Positions 36,003-45,430 of a DNA stretch of 64,000 nt are shown here, piece by piece; within the stretch, counting starts at the first letter, position 1, and each line of letters opens with the position of its first letter. Below the pieces are notes generated by a model. That model was given only the letters and a program-made list of their open reading frames with translations, made no database searches and was not told the DNA's origin. The stretch comes from Emergencia timonensis. Its GTDB lineage: Bacteria > Bacillota > Clostridia > Peptostreptococcales > Anaerovoracaceae. The translations under genes were made by a program, and so were the position numbers. The stretch lies in contig NZ_FLKM01000009.1 of the NCBI RefSeq assembly GCF_900086585.1, positions 868,001-932,000 of the forward strand, written 5' to 3'.

Positions 36003-37040
36003 ATGAATCATGATATTGATATAAAAAAGGTACGGATCAACTGCTTTAGGCAGTCCAAGGTGCCAGGAGAATTTATGCTGATGCTGCGTGTGCCGGGTGC
36101 TTTGATTCAGGCAAAACATCTGAGTATGGTACAGGAAATCTGTGAGCGCTGGGGCAATGGGACTTTTCACATGGGCACCAGACAGAACATGGATATACCG
36201 GGCATCAAATATGAATACATAGATGAAGTCAACAAGTTCATCAAAAATTATATAGAAGAAGTAGACGTGGAGATGTGCGGCGTGGATATGGAAGTGGGCG
36301 ATTACGGCTATCCTACCATCGGCGCCCGTAACATCATGAGTTGTATCGGCAACGCCCACTGTATCAAAGGCAATGCCAACACCTATGAGTTAGCGAGAAA
36401 AATCGAGAAGCTGGTATTTCCATCTCACTACCACATCAAAGTGGCAGTTGCCGGATGTCCCAACGACTGCGTAAAAGCCAACTTCAATGACTTTGGCGTC
36501 ATCGGCATCCACAAGCAGGAATATGACATCGATCGCTGCATCGGCTGCGGTTCCTGTGTGGACGCCTGTAAACATCACGCGACGGGTGTTCTGTCACTGA
36601 ACGCCAACGGCAAAATAGATAAAGACACCTGCTGCTGCGTCGGCTGCGGCGAGTGTTCCTTGATCTGTCCAACGGGGGCATGGAGCAGAGGCACCAAGCA
36701 GCTGTACCGTGTGACTTTAGGCGGACGTACCGGCAAGCAGAATCCGAGAGCAGGAAAACTGTTTATGAACTGGGTAACAGAGGAGGTCGTCCTTGGCATG
36801 TTCGGGAACTGGCAGAAATTCTCCGCCTGGGTTCTCGATTACAAACCGGAATACCTCCACGGCGGCCATCTGATCGACAGAGCCGGCTACAAAGTGTTCA
36901 TGAAACATATACTGGAGGGCGTTGAACTCAATCCAGAAGCTAAAGTGGCAGATGATATCTACTGGGCAGAGAACGAGCAGAGGGGCAATATGCACGTTAT
37001 GCCGATCTCAGAGCACAAACCTTGCGGCCCGCAAGAATAA
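36003..37040 (+). CDS. asrC: Anaerobic sulfite reductase subunit C (siroheme)
   Basis: A 345-residue catalytic subunit. Siroheme/4Fe-4S cysteines are clear: CIGNAHC (CX5C) near 115 and CPNDC (CX3C) near 152. Between the halves sits a ferredoxin insert with CIGCGSCVDAC and CVGCGECSLICP. ATG 36003 follows GAGGAGG at 8 bp; a GTG at 35997 is less suitable. A strong hairpin follows the gene. Confidence 0.96.
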   Translation: MNHDIDIKKVRINCFRQSKVPGEFMLMLRVPGALIQAKHLSMVQEICERWGNGTFHMGTRQNMDIPGIKYEYIDEVNKFIKNYIEEVDVEMCGVDMEVGDYGYPTIGARNIMSCIGNAHCIKGNANTYELARKIEKLVFPSHYHIKVAVAGCPNDCVKANFNDFGVIGIHKQEYDIDRCIGCGSCVDACKHHATGVLSLNANGKIDKDTCCCVGCGECSLICPTGAWSRGTKQLYRVTLGGRTGKQNPRAGKLFMNWVTEEVVLGMFGNWQKFSAWVLDYKPEYLHGGHLIDRAGYKVFMKHILEGVELNPEAKVADDIYWAENEQRGNMHVMPISEHKPCGPQE

Positions 37041-37074
37041 ATTTACGTTGTTCCTTTCTAAATAAACCTTAAAT

Positions 37075-37130
37075 TAAAGCAGGAACCGCTACGGACTTGG
37101 AAAAGTCTGCAGCGGGTTTTGCTTTATTTT
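37075..37130 (+). terminator. Terminator after asrC
   Basis: AAAGCA...ACCGCT...GGACTT pairs with AAGTC...AGCGGGT...TGCTTT in a long interrupted stem, followed by T residues. Confidence 0.8.
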
Positions 37131-37207
37131 GATGTTTGATGTAATCTTTTGAGAGCATTGCCGTTATATATGTGAAGCATGTTTCAAAAAAGAAAAGGAG
37201 GCATAAT

Positions 37208-37463
37208 GTGAAAGACTGTGCAATCATTCTGTTTTCGGCGACAATAAGATTAGCGATACAGCGTAGCTGCTGCACCAATAGATTTTTTCTGTTGGTGCAG
37301 CAGTTTTTTTGTGCGCAGATGATGCACAAGACAATCATGATTATTTTTTGCATCAAAAAAAGGGAGAAAAAAGGGAAAAACCCCCATTTGTGCAATCTGA
37401 ATACCCTGGAAACAGGCAATTTGCCGCTGCTTCTCGAAAACAGGATAATGGCACAATATTTGC
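37208..37463. repeat. Inverted repeat spanning the leader before the dehydrogenase gene
   Basis: The segment at 37208-37235 (with TGTGCAATCATTCTGTTTTCG) is an imperfect inverted copy of 37435-37463, about 23 of 28 bases by eye. The right arm contains the -24 box of the sigma-54 promoter. Between the arms lies the terminator hairpin and an A-rich stretch with no gene. Confidence 0.55.
37266..37310 (+). terminator. Strong intrinsic terminator in the leader of the dehydrogenase gene
   Basis: GCTGCTGCACCAA and TTGGTGCAGCAG form a 12-13 bp stem followed by seven T. It lies about 210 bp before the coding start and upstream of the sigma-54 promoter at 37449, so it may insulate the locus; its arms could alternatively be an activator site. 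TGTGCAAT recurs nearby at 37210 and 37389. Confidence 0.8.
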
Positions 37464-37464
37464 A
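37449..37464 (+). promoter_or_regulatory. Sigma-54 promoter of the 37-49 kb catabolic locus
   Basis: TGGCACAATATTTGCA fits the consensus closely; GG (37450-37451) and GC (37462-37463) are 12 bp apart. The dehydrogenase start is about 55 bp downstream. Confidence 0.88.
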
Positions 37465-37517
37465 ATATTGCATAAATAGAACGAGAACAATTTATGCAGA
37501 AAGGAATAGGCTTAAAA

Positions 37518-38675
37518 ATGAAAGATTTTTATTTCAGGATGCTAACCAGAGTCCGTTACGGCGTAGGTATCAGCAGCAAGATTGCAGACTTCGCCAAGGA
37601 GATGGGCGGCAGTAAGATTTTTGTAATCGCAGATAAGATTTTGCTGGAGACAGACACCTTGCAAGGCGTCTTTGAGAGTTTTGAGAAGGCAGAGATGGAA
37701 TATGAGCTGTTTACCGACATCGTGCCTGAACCTCCGGTGAAAGTGGTTGACGAAGTTTCTAGCGTGATGCGCCGGGTTGGCTGCAATCTTTGTGTCGCAA
37801 TCGGCGGCGGCAGCACCATCGATACGGCCAAGGCTGTGTGCATGCTGCAGACCCACGAGGGTTCTGTCAAAGATTACCTTTTCGGCGGCACAAAGACCGT
37901 CACGAAACCCTGCGTCCCGTTGATCTGCATTCCGACGACGGCAGGGACTGGCGCCGAGGTGACGGCAGCCTCTGTCATCGATGATACGGAGAATCAGGTA
38001 AAATTGTCGGTGACTCATGAAAACCTGATCCCGGATCTGGCGCTTCTGGATCCCAGCCTGCAGACGTCGCTGCCAACATTTGTAACAGCGGCGACCGGGA
38101 TGGACGCACTGACCCATGCCATCGAATCCTATACCACCCTCAATGCCAATCCGGTGGGAGATGCTTATGCGCTGCAGGCTATGAGGCTGATTGGCGAAAA
38201 TTTGCGGACTGCGGTATCGGATGGCAGCAATATAGAGGCTAGGGGAAATATGACTGTTGCCAGCTTCCTGGCAGGAGCTTCCCTGCTCAACTGCGGCGTC
38301 AGCGTCGTCCACGGCATTGCCCAGTCCATCGGCGGTATCGCCCATGTTCCACACGGACTTGCCAACGCTTTGATTCTGCCATATGCCATGGAAATCAATT
38401 ATGTGGGGAATCTGGAGAAATTCAAGAACATCGCAGCCTGCCTGGGAGAAAAGGCAGAGGGTCTTTCTCTGCGGGATGCCGCAAGGAAAGCGGTCGAAGC
38501 GATCATCAACTTGGAAAACGATATCGGCATTCCAAGAAAGCTTTCCGAAGTCGGTGTAACGAGAGAGATGTTCTCGCAGATTATCAAAGATACGATGAAG
38601 TACCGTCTGCTGGCCATCAACCCGGTCAAAATTACCAGAAAGCATGTGGAAGACATTCTGGAAGCAGCCTACTAG
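37518..38675 (+). CDS. Iron-containing alcohol dehydrogenase
   Basis: A 385-residue group III (Fe) alcohol dehydrogenase, NAD(P)-linked. The nucleotide motif GGGSTIDTAKAV lies near 97; the metal ligands are in the region DALTHAIESY and VHGIAQSIGGIAHVPHGLANA (three histidines plus an Asp). It converts an alcohol and its aldehyde or ketone; the specific substrate is unknown. ATG 37518 gives the expected KDFYFRMLTRVRYG start; an upstream in-frame ATG at 37494 has no ribosome site. First gene behind the sigma-54 promoter. Confidence 0.9.
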   Translation: MKDFYFRMLTRVRYGVGISSKIADFAKEMGGSKIFVIADKILLETDTLQGVFESFEKAEMEYELFTDIVPEPPVKVVDEVSSVMRRVGCNLCVAIGGGSTIDTAKAVCMLQTHEGSVKDYLFGGTKTVTKPCVPLICIPTTAGTGAEVTAASVIDDTENQVKLSVTHENLIPDLALLDPSLQTSLPTFVTAATGMDALTHAIESYTTLNANPVGDAYALQAMRLIGENLRTAVSDGSNIEARGNMTVASFLAGASLLNCGVSVVHGIAQSIGGIAHVPHGLANALILPYAMEINYVGNLEKFKNIAACLGEKAEGLSLRDAARKAVEAIINLENDIGIPRKLSEVGVTREMFSQIIKDTMKYRLLAINPVKITRKHVEDILEAAY

Positions 38676-38688
38676 AAAGGAGAGATCA

Positions 38689-39702
38689 ATGCTCACATTA
38701 TTTAAACCGTATGGAGATATTCTTGCAGAACAAAGAAGATACGGGCACATCGTAAATGTGGTAGGAGTCAATGAACCAGAAGGCCCGGCTCGTGTAGCGG
38801 AAATTCGTAAAAAAATGAAAAACTGTGATATTCTGCAGGCGGATGTAGATATTGCTGTAAATAAAGAACTTATTGAAGGTGCGGACAACCTTCGTGCAAT
38901 CGTCTGCACTTCTATCGGAACCGATTATGTCGACATACCAGAGATGACAAAGGCTGGAATCCCAGTTGCAAATAATCCGGACTTCTGTATCGAAGCGGTG
39001 GCTGAGTTTGCAATGAGCCTGATGTTCTCTATCGTCCGGCGTGTTCCAAAGGCGGTGAACGGTGTAGCAGACAATAACTGGCTCATACGGTACCAATCTG
39101 GCGGAATAGAGTTAAAAGGAAAGACCCTGGGTCTGGTTGGGTTTGGCCGTATTGGCAGAGAAGTCGCGCGAATGGCATCGGGGATCGGAATGAAGGTGAT
39201 CGCTTTTGATCAGTACATCAACACTGACCTTGCAAAGTCCATGGGTGTTACATCAGTGGAGATAGAAGAACTTTATGCACAGGCCGATGTGATTAGTATC
39301 CATTGCCCACTGACAGAGGAAACAAAGGGCATGATTGACAAGACTGCATTGGAAAGGATGAAGAATGGCGCATATCTCATCAATGTATCCAGGGGCGGCA
39401 TTATCGTAGAAGAAGATATTATGGCATTCATAAAGAACGGGAAGTTAGCAGGAGTTGCTCTGGATGTATTGGGGACAGAACCGCCGGCAAAATCCCACCC
39501 ATTAATTGGACTAGCAGATCAAAATGTCATCATCACGCCTCACATGGCTTGGAATACCCATGAAGCTGATGAAAAAGCGTTTCTGCATACGTTGGAGCAG
39601 ATCAAGGCTATTTCTGAAGGGAGGGTGCCGCCATCTGTTGTGAACCGGGAGGCTTTGTCGAATCCGAGGTTAGAAGGATGGTTTCAGAATGGCGAAGCCT
39701 GA
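38689..39702 (+). CDS. D-isomer-specific 2-hydroxyacid dehydrogenase
   Basis: A 337-residue NAD-dependent dehydrogenase of the SerA/hydroxypyruvate reductase family. The NAD loop LGLVGFGRIGREVARMASG is at about 147-165; catalytic Arg in NVSRGGIIVEE, Glu in DVLGTEPP and His in ITPHMAWNTHEAD are present. It would interconvert a D-2-hydroxyacid and a 2-oxoacid. No ACT domain, so it is unlikely to be a regulated SerA. It starts 13 bp after the Fe-dehydrogenase gene with AAAGGAG before the ATG. Confidence 0.9.
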   Translation: MLTLFKPYGDILAEQRRYGHIVNVVGVNEPEGPARVAEIRKKMKNCDILQADVDIAVNKELIEGADNLRAIVCTSIGTDYVDIPEMTKAGIPVANNPDFCIEAVAEFAMSLMFSIVRRVPKAVNGVADNNWLIRYQSGGIELKGKTLGLVGFGRIGREVARMASGIGMKVIAFDQYINTDLAKSMGVTSVEIEELYAQADVISIHCPLTEETKGMIDKTALERMKNGAYLINVSRGGIIVEEDIMAFIKNGKLAGVALDVLGTEPPAKSHPLIGLADQNVIITPHMAWNTHEADEKAFLHTLEQIKAISEGRVPPSVVNREALSNPRLEGWFQNGEA

Positions 39703-39724
39703 TTGTTTTGCTCCGTTTTTTATA

Positions 39725-39851
39725 ACATCGGGGATATCGTCCAAAGGACGTATTTCCGATGTTTCAAAGAACGTACCTTGCAAAGAGTCGCCCCTTGCGG
39801 GCGACATATGGAAATAGGAATCTTTGATTCCGTTATTTCCACGTTTTTTAT
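39725..39851 (+). terminator. Three consecutive hairpins before the binding-protein gene
   Basis: Stem 1: ACATCGG...CGTCC/GGACG...CCGATGT (39725-39762). Stem 2: GTCGCCC/GGGCGAC (39787-39805). Stem 3: GGAAATA-GGAATC with GATTCC-GTTATTTCC (39810-39840), followed by a T-rich run. Stem 3 looks like an intrinsic terminator, so transcription may be reset or reduced here. Confidence 0.7.
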
Positions 39852-39894
39852 TAACATATTTCTAAAATGATTAAGAAAGGAAAGAGGTTAGAGT

Positions 39895-41460
39895 ATGAAA
39901 AGGTGGAAAAGACAAGTATTCGTAATCGTCATGATTTTATCGCTCATGACAACCATGGCTGCCTGCGGGAACAAGGATGCCGGAGGAGAAAGCAAAGGAG
40001 GCGAAAAAACCATTGTATACGGTCAGGGAGGCGCATGGAACAGACTGATGCCATATGACCTCATCGGCATGTTCAGTATCATGCCTAATGAAAAGATTTT
40101 TGACAGGCTGTGCGGATTTGATAATGAAAACATCATCTATTACAGAGCCGCAGAATCTATTGACCTTTCAAAGGATCAGACTGTTTTTACCGTTCATCTG
40201 AGAAAGGATTCCAAATGGCATGATGGAGAACCCGTTACGGCACATGACTGGGAATGGACCTTCAAGACGATGGCAAAACCTGAGTTTGAAGGTTACGGCA
40301 GCCGTGGATTCCTCACACAGTTTGCAGGAACTGACGGAAGCGGAACTGGAGATATTCAGATCAAAGCAATTGACGACTATACACTGGAAATGCACTTGAA
40401 GAATCCGACGACACCAGAAGCATTTTTCGGTTCGTACTCCTATTATTATTATGTATTACCGAAACATTTATTGGAGGATATTCCTGTAGACGAACTCGGA
40501 ACCTGTGATTTCTGGGACAACCCGATCGGATCAGGACCTTGTAAATTCGTCAGTGAGAAACCGGGATATGAGGTAGTTCTTGAAGCTTACGACGATTACT
40601 ATTTAGGACGTCCACAGTTTGACAAATTAATCTATCGTGTTATGTCAGAGGAAACCTTATCTTCCGGACTCTTAGCAGGTGAATTTGATGTAGGCTGGAA
40701 TACGGTCACTGCAGAGGAGGCATTGGAATCTCTCGATGGCAAGAATGGACTGCATGCAGATTTGGTCGACAACAAGATCAACATCCAGATGGTTTTAAAC
40801 AATGAAAAATTCGGACCGGAAGTGCGTCACGCATTTGAACTTGCCATTGACAAGCAATTAATCGTTGATTCTGTATTAAAAGGATATGGGGAGCCAGTGT
40901 GCAGTGCGTTGATGCCAAGCAGCCCTTACTATAACAAGGACCTCAAGGTTGAATACAATCCGGATAAGGCAAAGAAGATGCTGAAAGAAGCCAACTTTGA
41001 TTTCAGTCAGACGATTTCTCTGGGAGCTTCCAACTCTGACCGTGAAAAGATGGCGGTCATTATCCAAGACTGCCTCAAGAAGATTGGTGTGAATGTAGAA
41101 ATTGAGACGGGTGATGCGACCACTTTGATGTCAGGTGCAAGAGATGGTTCTATCGATATGTGTCTGTTGCAGTCGACGACTGGAGCTTCGCCAACCTATC
41201 TCATGATGGACTACGTAACAGACGGCGTTACTTATTGCCGCGTTCAGGATCCGAAGTATTATGATCTGCACGTTGCCGTTAATCAGTGCGTAGACAAAGA
41301 CGATCGTATCAAAAAGGCTTGGGAGATGCAGAAAGTCCTCTATGAGGAGAGCCCGAACATCAACCTGGTCGATCAGGATATTTATATGGTATGCTCTTCG
41401 AAACTCAGCAACGTGACAGTTCCTAACAACGATAAGTGTTGGGAATGGGTTGTAAAGTAG
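39895..41460 (+). CDS. Extracellular solute-binding lipoprotein of a peptide-type ABC importer
   Basis: A 521-residue family-5 binding protein (DppA/OppA type). Signal peptide and lipobox: MKRWKRQVFVIVMILSLMTTMAAC, so the mature protein is lipid-anchored outside the cell. The family region (KDSKWHDGEPVTAHDWEWTFK) is clear. Such proteins bind di- or oligopeptides, nickel or other small compounds; ligand unknown. It is followed by a hairpin and then by two permease and two ATPase genes. Confidence 0.93.
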   Translation: MKRWKRQVFVIVMILSLMTTMAACGNKDAGGESKGGEKTIVYGQGGAWNRLMPYDLIGMFSIMPNEKIFDRLCGFDNENIIYYRAAESIDLSKDQTVFTVHLRKDSKWHDGEPVTAHDWEWTFKTMAKPEFEGYGSRGFLTQFAGTDGSGTGDIQIKAIDDYTLEMHLKNPTTPEAFFGSYSYYYYVLPKHLLEDIPVDELGTCDFWDNPIGSGPCKFVSEKPGYEVVLEAYDDYYLGRPQFDKLIYRVMSEETLSSGLLAGEFDVGWNTVTAEEALESLDGKNGLHADLVDNKINIQMVLNNEKFGPEVRHAFELAIDKQLIVDSVLKGYGEPVCSALMPSSPYYNKDLKVEYNPDKAKKMLKEANFDFSQTISLGASNSDREKMAVIIQDCLKKIGVNVEIETGDATTLMSGARDGSIDMCLLQSTTGASPTYLMMDYVTDGVTYCRVQDPKYYDLHVAVNQCVDKDDRIKKAWEMQKVLYEESPNINLVDQDIYMVCSSKLSNVTVPNNDKCWEWVVK

Positions 41461-41494
41461 TTTAGAAACAGTATTGAAGTTGACGGATATATAG

Positions 41495-41516
41495 CGAGGG
41501 GGATTATCCCCCCTCG
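41495..41516 (+). terminator. Hairpin between binding-protein and permease genes
   Basis: CGAGGGGG and CCCCCTCG pair around ATTATC. No T tract follows. Such stems often protect or limit transcripts so that the binding protein is made in excess over the permeases. Confidence 0.7.
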
Positions 41517-41547
41517 TGTGTATAGACTTGTCAAAGGAGGTGAGCCT

Positions 41548-42504
41548 TTGCCGCGCTATATTATTAAACGGATATTATCGATGATTCCGGTGTTTTTGAT
41601 CCTGACATTTGCAGTATTTATTCTTTCTGATTACGCTCCGGGCAACGCAGTAGATCTGATCGCATCTGAGAACAAGATGACAGAAGAAGCGTATCAATCT
41701 ATGATACATGCATATGGACTGGATCAGCCCCTGCTTCTCAGATATGCCAACTGGCTCTTAGATCTTTTCCAGGGTGATATGGGCGTATCTGTCCGCGCAA
41801 AGATGCCAGTCATGCATATGATTGGAAACAGAATCGGCCCTTCTCTCTTTTTAATGGTAACCGGATTGGTACTTTCGGTTCTGATTGCAATACCACTCGG
41901 TGTGGCTGCAGCATTCAAGCCGTACTCCTTTTGGGACAATTGCTCTTCCACATTGGCATTCATAGGAAACGCAATGCCCAGCTTTTTCCTGGGATTGTGC
42001 GTCTTATATATTTTTTCTGCCAAACTTGGAATCTTCCCTGGGTACGGTATGTATACCGCAGGTACGGAAGGGTCACTAGGAGACCTGCTTTATCACTTGG
42101 TGATGCCGGCCTTTGTCGTAGCGTTCACACTTCTGGGAGATCTGGTAAAACAGACCAGAGGCGGCCTGCTGGAAGTGCTCAATGAGGATTATGTCAAGAC
42201 AGCCAGAGCAAAAGGATTAAGTGAAAAGGCGGTGATTATCAAGCATGCCCTCAGAAATTCCTTAATTCCGATTGTGACGGTAATCAGTTTGAACATACCA
42301 TATATTGTCGGAGGCGCAGTCGTTATTGAACAGATCTTTGGATGGCCGGGAATCGGCACACTCATGGTACAGTCCATTAATGCGAGAGATTTTAGCGTAG
42401 TAATGGGAATTACCACGATGATTTGTGTGGTCGTTATGTGCTGTAATATCATATTGGATATTTTCTATGGAGTGCTGGATCCTCGTATCAGCCGCAGCAA
42501 ATAA
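41548..42504 (+). CDS. ABC transporter permease, DppB type
   Basis: A 318-residue inner-membrane permease with about six helices and the EAA-type loop (KTARAKGLSEKAVIIKHALRNSLIPIVT) that docks on the ATPase. The start is likely the TTG at 41548, which lies 7 bp after AAAGGAGG and begins PRYIIKRIL, typical of the family; the GTG at 41518 would place the ribosome site inside the gene. The stop overlaps the next ATG by one base. Confidence 0.9.
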   Translation: MPRYIIKRILSMIPVFLILTFAVFILSDYAPGNAVDLIASENKMTEEAYQSMIHAYGLDQPLLLRYANWLLDLFQGDMGVSVRAKMPVMHMIGNRIGPSLFLMVTGLVLSVLIAIPLGVAAAFKPYSFWDNCSSTLAFIGNAMPSFFLGLCVLYIFSAKLGIFPGYGMYTAGTEGSLGDLLYHLVMPAFVVAFTLLGDLVKQTRGGLLEVLNEDYVKTARAKGLSEKAVIIKHALRNSLIPIVTVISLNIPYIVGGAVVIEQIFGWPGIGTLMVQSINARDFSVVMGITTMICVVVMCCNIILDIFYGVLDPRISRSK

Positions 42505-43388
42505 TGCAGGAAGTGGTGAGAACAATTAAGGATACTAAATTATTGATTCAGAAAGAAAACTTTTTTCAGAAGTTTGTAAAACACAAAATGGCAACGGTAG
42601 CCTTTATGATCATTGCAATAGAAGTGATTATCGTATTTCTAGGCCCAGTATTATTTGATATAGATCCGTATTTTATGGATTCTTCTTCTTTGGCAAAGCC
42701 GCCATCATCTGTCCATCTGCTGGGAACGGATGATATCGGCAGAGATATTTTTGCTCGTATGCTTTATGGTGGACGCATCTCCCTTGCAGTCGGCGTGTGT
42801 TCCACGCTGATCAGCTTTATCATTGGAATTCCATTGGGGCTGTGCGCAGGATATTTTAAAGGCAAGGTTGAATTTCTCGTCATGCGGTGCGTCGATATCT
42901 TTCAGTCGTTTCCGGGATTGATTATGATTCTGGTGTTGGTTGCCATATTCGGTTCTTCTGTATTTTCTATGATTATCATGATTGGAGTGATGGGATGGAT
43001 ACAGCCCGCGAAGATTGTTTATGGTGCGACCCTTTCCGTCTGCGAAAAGGACTTTGTCGAATCTGCCAGGTCGATGGGGGCCAGCCATGCTACCATATTG
43101 ATCAGGCACATTTTGCCCAATGTGCTGTCCCCTGTATGGATTTTGATTGCATTCAGAGTTTCCGGTGCAATTATCATGGAATCATCGTTAAGCTTTTTAG
43201 GTGCAGGCATCAGGCCGCCACAGGCATCCTGGGGCAATATCATCAATGCTGCGCAGAATGCGACGGTGTTGGCAACACAGCCTTGGATCTGGCTCCCGGC
43301 AGGAATTGTGCTGTTTGTCACTATCATCTGCATCAATTTAATTGGAGAAGGTGTGCGCGACGCATTGGATCCAAAAATGAAGAGATAG
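42504..43388 (+). CDS. ABC transporter permease, DppC type
   Basis: A 294-residue permease, partner of the DppB-type subunit. The N-terminal TM helix (MATVAFMIIAIEVIIVFLGPVLF) is followed by LLGTDDIGRDIFARMLYGGRISL, a hallmark of DppC proteins. The ATPase-docking loop is ESARSMGASHATILIRHILPNVLSP. It begins within the stop codon of the preceding gene. Confidence 0.93.
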   Translation: MQEVVRTIKDTKLLIQKENFFQKFVKHKMATVAFMIIAIEVIIVFLGPVLFDIDPYFMDSSSLAKPPSSVHLLGTDDIGRDIFARMLYGGRISLAVGVCSTLISFIIGIPLGLCAGYFKGKVEFLVMRCVDIFQSFPGLIMILVLVAIFGSSVFSMIIMIGVMGWIQPAKIVYGATLSVCEKDFVESARSMGASHATILIRHILPNVLSPVWILIAFRVSGAIIMESSLSFLGAGIRPPQASWGNIINAAQNATVLATQPWIWLPAGIVLFVTIICINLIGEGVRDALDPKMKR

Positions 43389-43400
43389 GGGGGAGCGCGA

Positions 43401-44381
43401 ATGAGTACAGGAAATCCAATACTGCAGGTGAAAAATCTGCAAGTTGATTTTTTAGTCAAGAAACATACGATTACCGCAGTAAAAGACGTCAGTTTCAGCG
43501 TGGATAAGGGGACGACCTTAGGCATCGTGGGCGAAAGCGGATGCGGAAAAAGTGTTACGGCAACATCCATCATGAGGCTTCTTCCCAGACAATACAGCAA
43601 GATCAGCCAGGGACAGATCTGCCTCGACGGAGAGGATCTATTATCGAAATCGGAAGAAGAGATGTACAAGATTAGAGGAACGAAAGTTTCCATGATCTTT
43701 CAGGATCCATTGACTTCTTTAAATCCCGTTTACACCATCGGTACACAGCTTTGTGAGGTTCTTCTGACACATAAGATTGCAGATAAAAAGCAGGCCTTTG
43801 AGATGAGTGTTGAAATGCTGCGTAAAGTCGGAATTGGCGATGCACGTAATAAGATGAAGACTTATCCCCATCAGATCAGCGGCGGTATGAGACAGCGCGT
43901 CATGATTGCCATGGCAATGCTGACCAATCCGCAAGTTTTAATTGCGGATGAACCGACGACTGCGCTGGATGTAACCATTCAGGCACAGATTTTGGAACTG
44001 ATGGCAAAACTGAAGGAAGACTTTGATACCTCGATTCTGATGATAACCCACGATATGGGTGTCATCGCAGATGTAGCGGATTATGTCTGTGTCATGTATG
44101 CAGGAGAAATCGTCGAGTACGGCACATGCGAAGAAATCTTCGATCATCCGCAGCATCCGTATACGAAGGGGCTTTTAAAATCCATTCCTAGATTGGATGA
44201 AGACACGAAAATCTTATACACCATTAAAGGTATGGTACCGAGTATGCAGGATATGCCAAGGGGATGCCGGTTTTCAAACAGATGCCCACATTGTACGATG
44301 CGATGCAACGAACAACATCCTGATTTAAAGGATTTTGACGGACATCAGGTCAGATGCTGGCTGATGGATGGGAATTGTTAG
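43401..44381 (+). CDS. ABC transporter ATP-binding protein, DppD type
   Basis: A 326-residue ATPase. Walker A GESGCGKS, Q loop in MIFQDPLTSLNP, signature SGGMRQRV, Walker B VLIADEPTTALD, and H loop ITHDMG are intact. The C-terminal oligopeptide domain carries cysteines (CRFSNRCPHCTMRCNEQHP), which bind a 4Fe-4S cluster in some relatives. It pairs with the following ATPase. Confidence 0.94.
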   Translation: MSTGNPILQVKNLQVDFLVKKHTITAVKDVSFSVDKGTTLGIVGESGCGKSVTATSIMRLLPRQYSKISQGQICLDGEDLLSKSEEEMYKIRGTKVSMIFQDPLTSLNPVYTIGTQLCEVLLTHKIADKKQAFEMSVEMLRKVGIGDARNKMKTYPHQISGGMRQRVMIAMAMLTNPQVLIADEPTTALDVTIQAQILELMAKLKEDFDTSILMITHDMGVIADVADYVCVMYAGEIVEYGTCEEIFDHPQHPYTKGLLKSIPRLDEDTKILYTIKGMVPSMQDMPRGCRFSNRCPHCTMRCNEQHPDLKDFDGHQVRCWLMDGNC

Positions 44382-44393
44382 GAGAGGTGAGAT

Positions 44394-45371
44394 ATGGATA
44401 AACCCTTATTAGAAATCAGAGATGTAAAAAAGTATTTCTACAGCGACGGCATAAAGGTCGGTAAGAAGCAGCGTGTCAAAGCGGTTGATGGATTCTCTCT
44501 TGATATTTTAAAGGGAGAAAATATTGGGCTGGTTGGAGAGAGTGGATGCGGAAAGTCTACATTGGGCCGCACCATTCTGAATCTGTACCCAGCGACATCA
44601 GGCACCATTCGGTATCAGGGACAGAATATTGAAAAAATGTCATTTAAAAAGATGCGCCCTTATCGCAGAGAGTTACAGATGATCTTTCAGGATCCCTATG
44701 CGTCACTGAACCCGCGGCGAACGATCTTTCAATCTATGGAAGAGCCCCTGGAACTATTTAAGCTGGGGGACAAAGCGGAGAGAAAAGAAAAAGTGATAGA
44801 GATGTTAAACGAGGTGGGCATTGGCAGAGAACACTTGGATAAGTTCCCTCATGAAATGTCAGGCGGACAGAGACAGAGAGTTGCTATCGCAAGATCCTTT
44901 ATATTAGATCCAAAGTTTATCGTTGCAGATGAACCAGTATCTGCTCTCGATGTTTCCGTCAGATCACAGGTTTTGAATATCATGAGGAGATTACAGGAAA
45001 CGCATAGCTTTTCTTACATGTTTATCTCCCATGATCTGAGCGTGGTGCGCTACTTGTGCGATAAGGTAGTCGTCATGTATCTGGGGAAAATGGTGGAATG
45101 TGCGGATAAGAAAGAGTTATTTGAACATCCGACACATCCTTATAGCAGGGCATTGCTTTCTGCCATACCAGTTCCAGATGTCCATCGCAGGAGTGAGCGC
45201 ATCATCTTGGAAGGTGATCTGCCGAGCCCCGCAAATCCGCCGACGGGATGCGTGTTTCACACACGGTGTAAATATGTAACGGAAGAATGTAAAAATGTCT
45301 GTCCAGAACTGAAAATGCTCCATGGCAGCCATCAGGTGGCGTGCCACTGTGCGGAAAAATTCTATGAATAG
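44394..45371 (+). CDS. ABC transporter ATP-binding protein, DppF type
   Basis: A 325-residue ATPase partner of the DppD-type protein. Walker A GESGCGKST, Q loop MIFQDPYASLNPR, signature SGGQRQRVAIARS, Walker B FIVADEPVSALD, H loop ISHDLS. The C-terminal extension has the usual Cys-rich CVFHTRCKYVTEEC. GAGAGGTG precedes the ATG. Confidence 0.94.
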   Translation: MDKPLLEIRDVKKYFYSDGIKVGKKQRVKAVDGFSLDILKGENIGLVGESGCGKSTLGRTILNLYPATSGTIRYQGQNIEKMSFKKMRPYRRELQMIFQDPYASLNPRRTIFQSMEEPLELFKLGDKAERKEKVIEMLNEVGIGREHLDKFPHEMSGGQRQRVAIARSFILDPKFIVADEPVSALDVSVRSQVLNIMRRLQETHSFSYMFISHDLSVVRYLCDKVVVMYLGKMVECADKKELFEHPTHPYSRALLSAIPVPDVHRRSERIILEGDLPSPANPPTGCVFHTRCKYVTEECKNVCPELKMLHGSHQVACHCAEKFYE

Positions 45372-45430
45372 TTAAGAAAGAGCGGATGCTCTCTTAAATA
45401 ATCAAAATGAAATAACAAGGAGGAGAAAAA

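Noticed and set aside
37172..37615. 147-codon frame in the leader of the dehydrogenase gene
   Set aside because: It crosses a terminator and the sigma-54 promoter and runs into the dehydrogenase gene in another frame; composition is unlike protein.
37542..38909. 455-codon open frame on the - strand
   Set aside because: It overlaps the Fe-dehydrogenase gene fully; no ribosome site and no protein-like motifs.
39703..39894. Sigma-54 promoter before the binding-protein gene
   Set aside because: No GG/GC pair with the right spacing and flanks; the gap is filled with hairpins.
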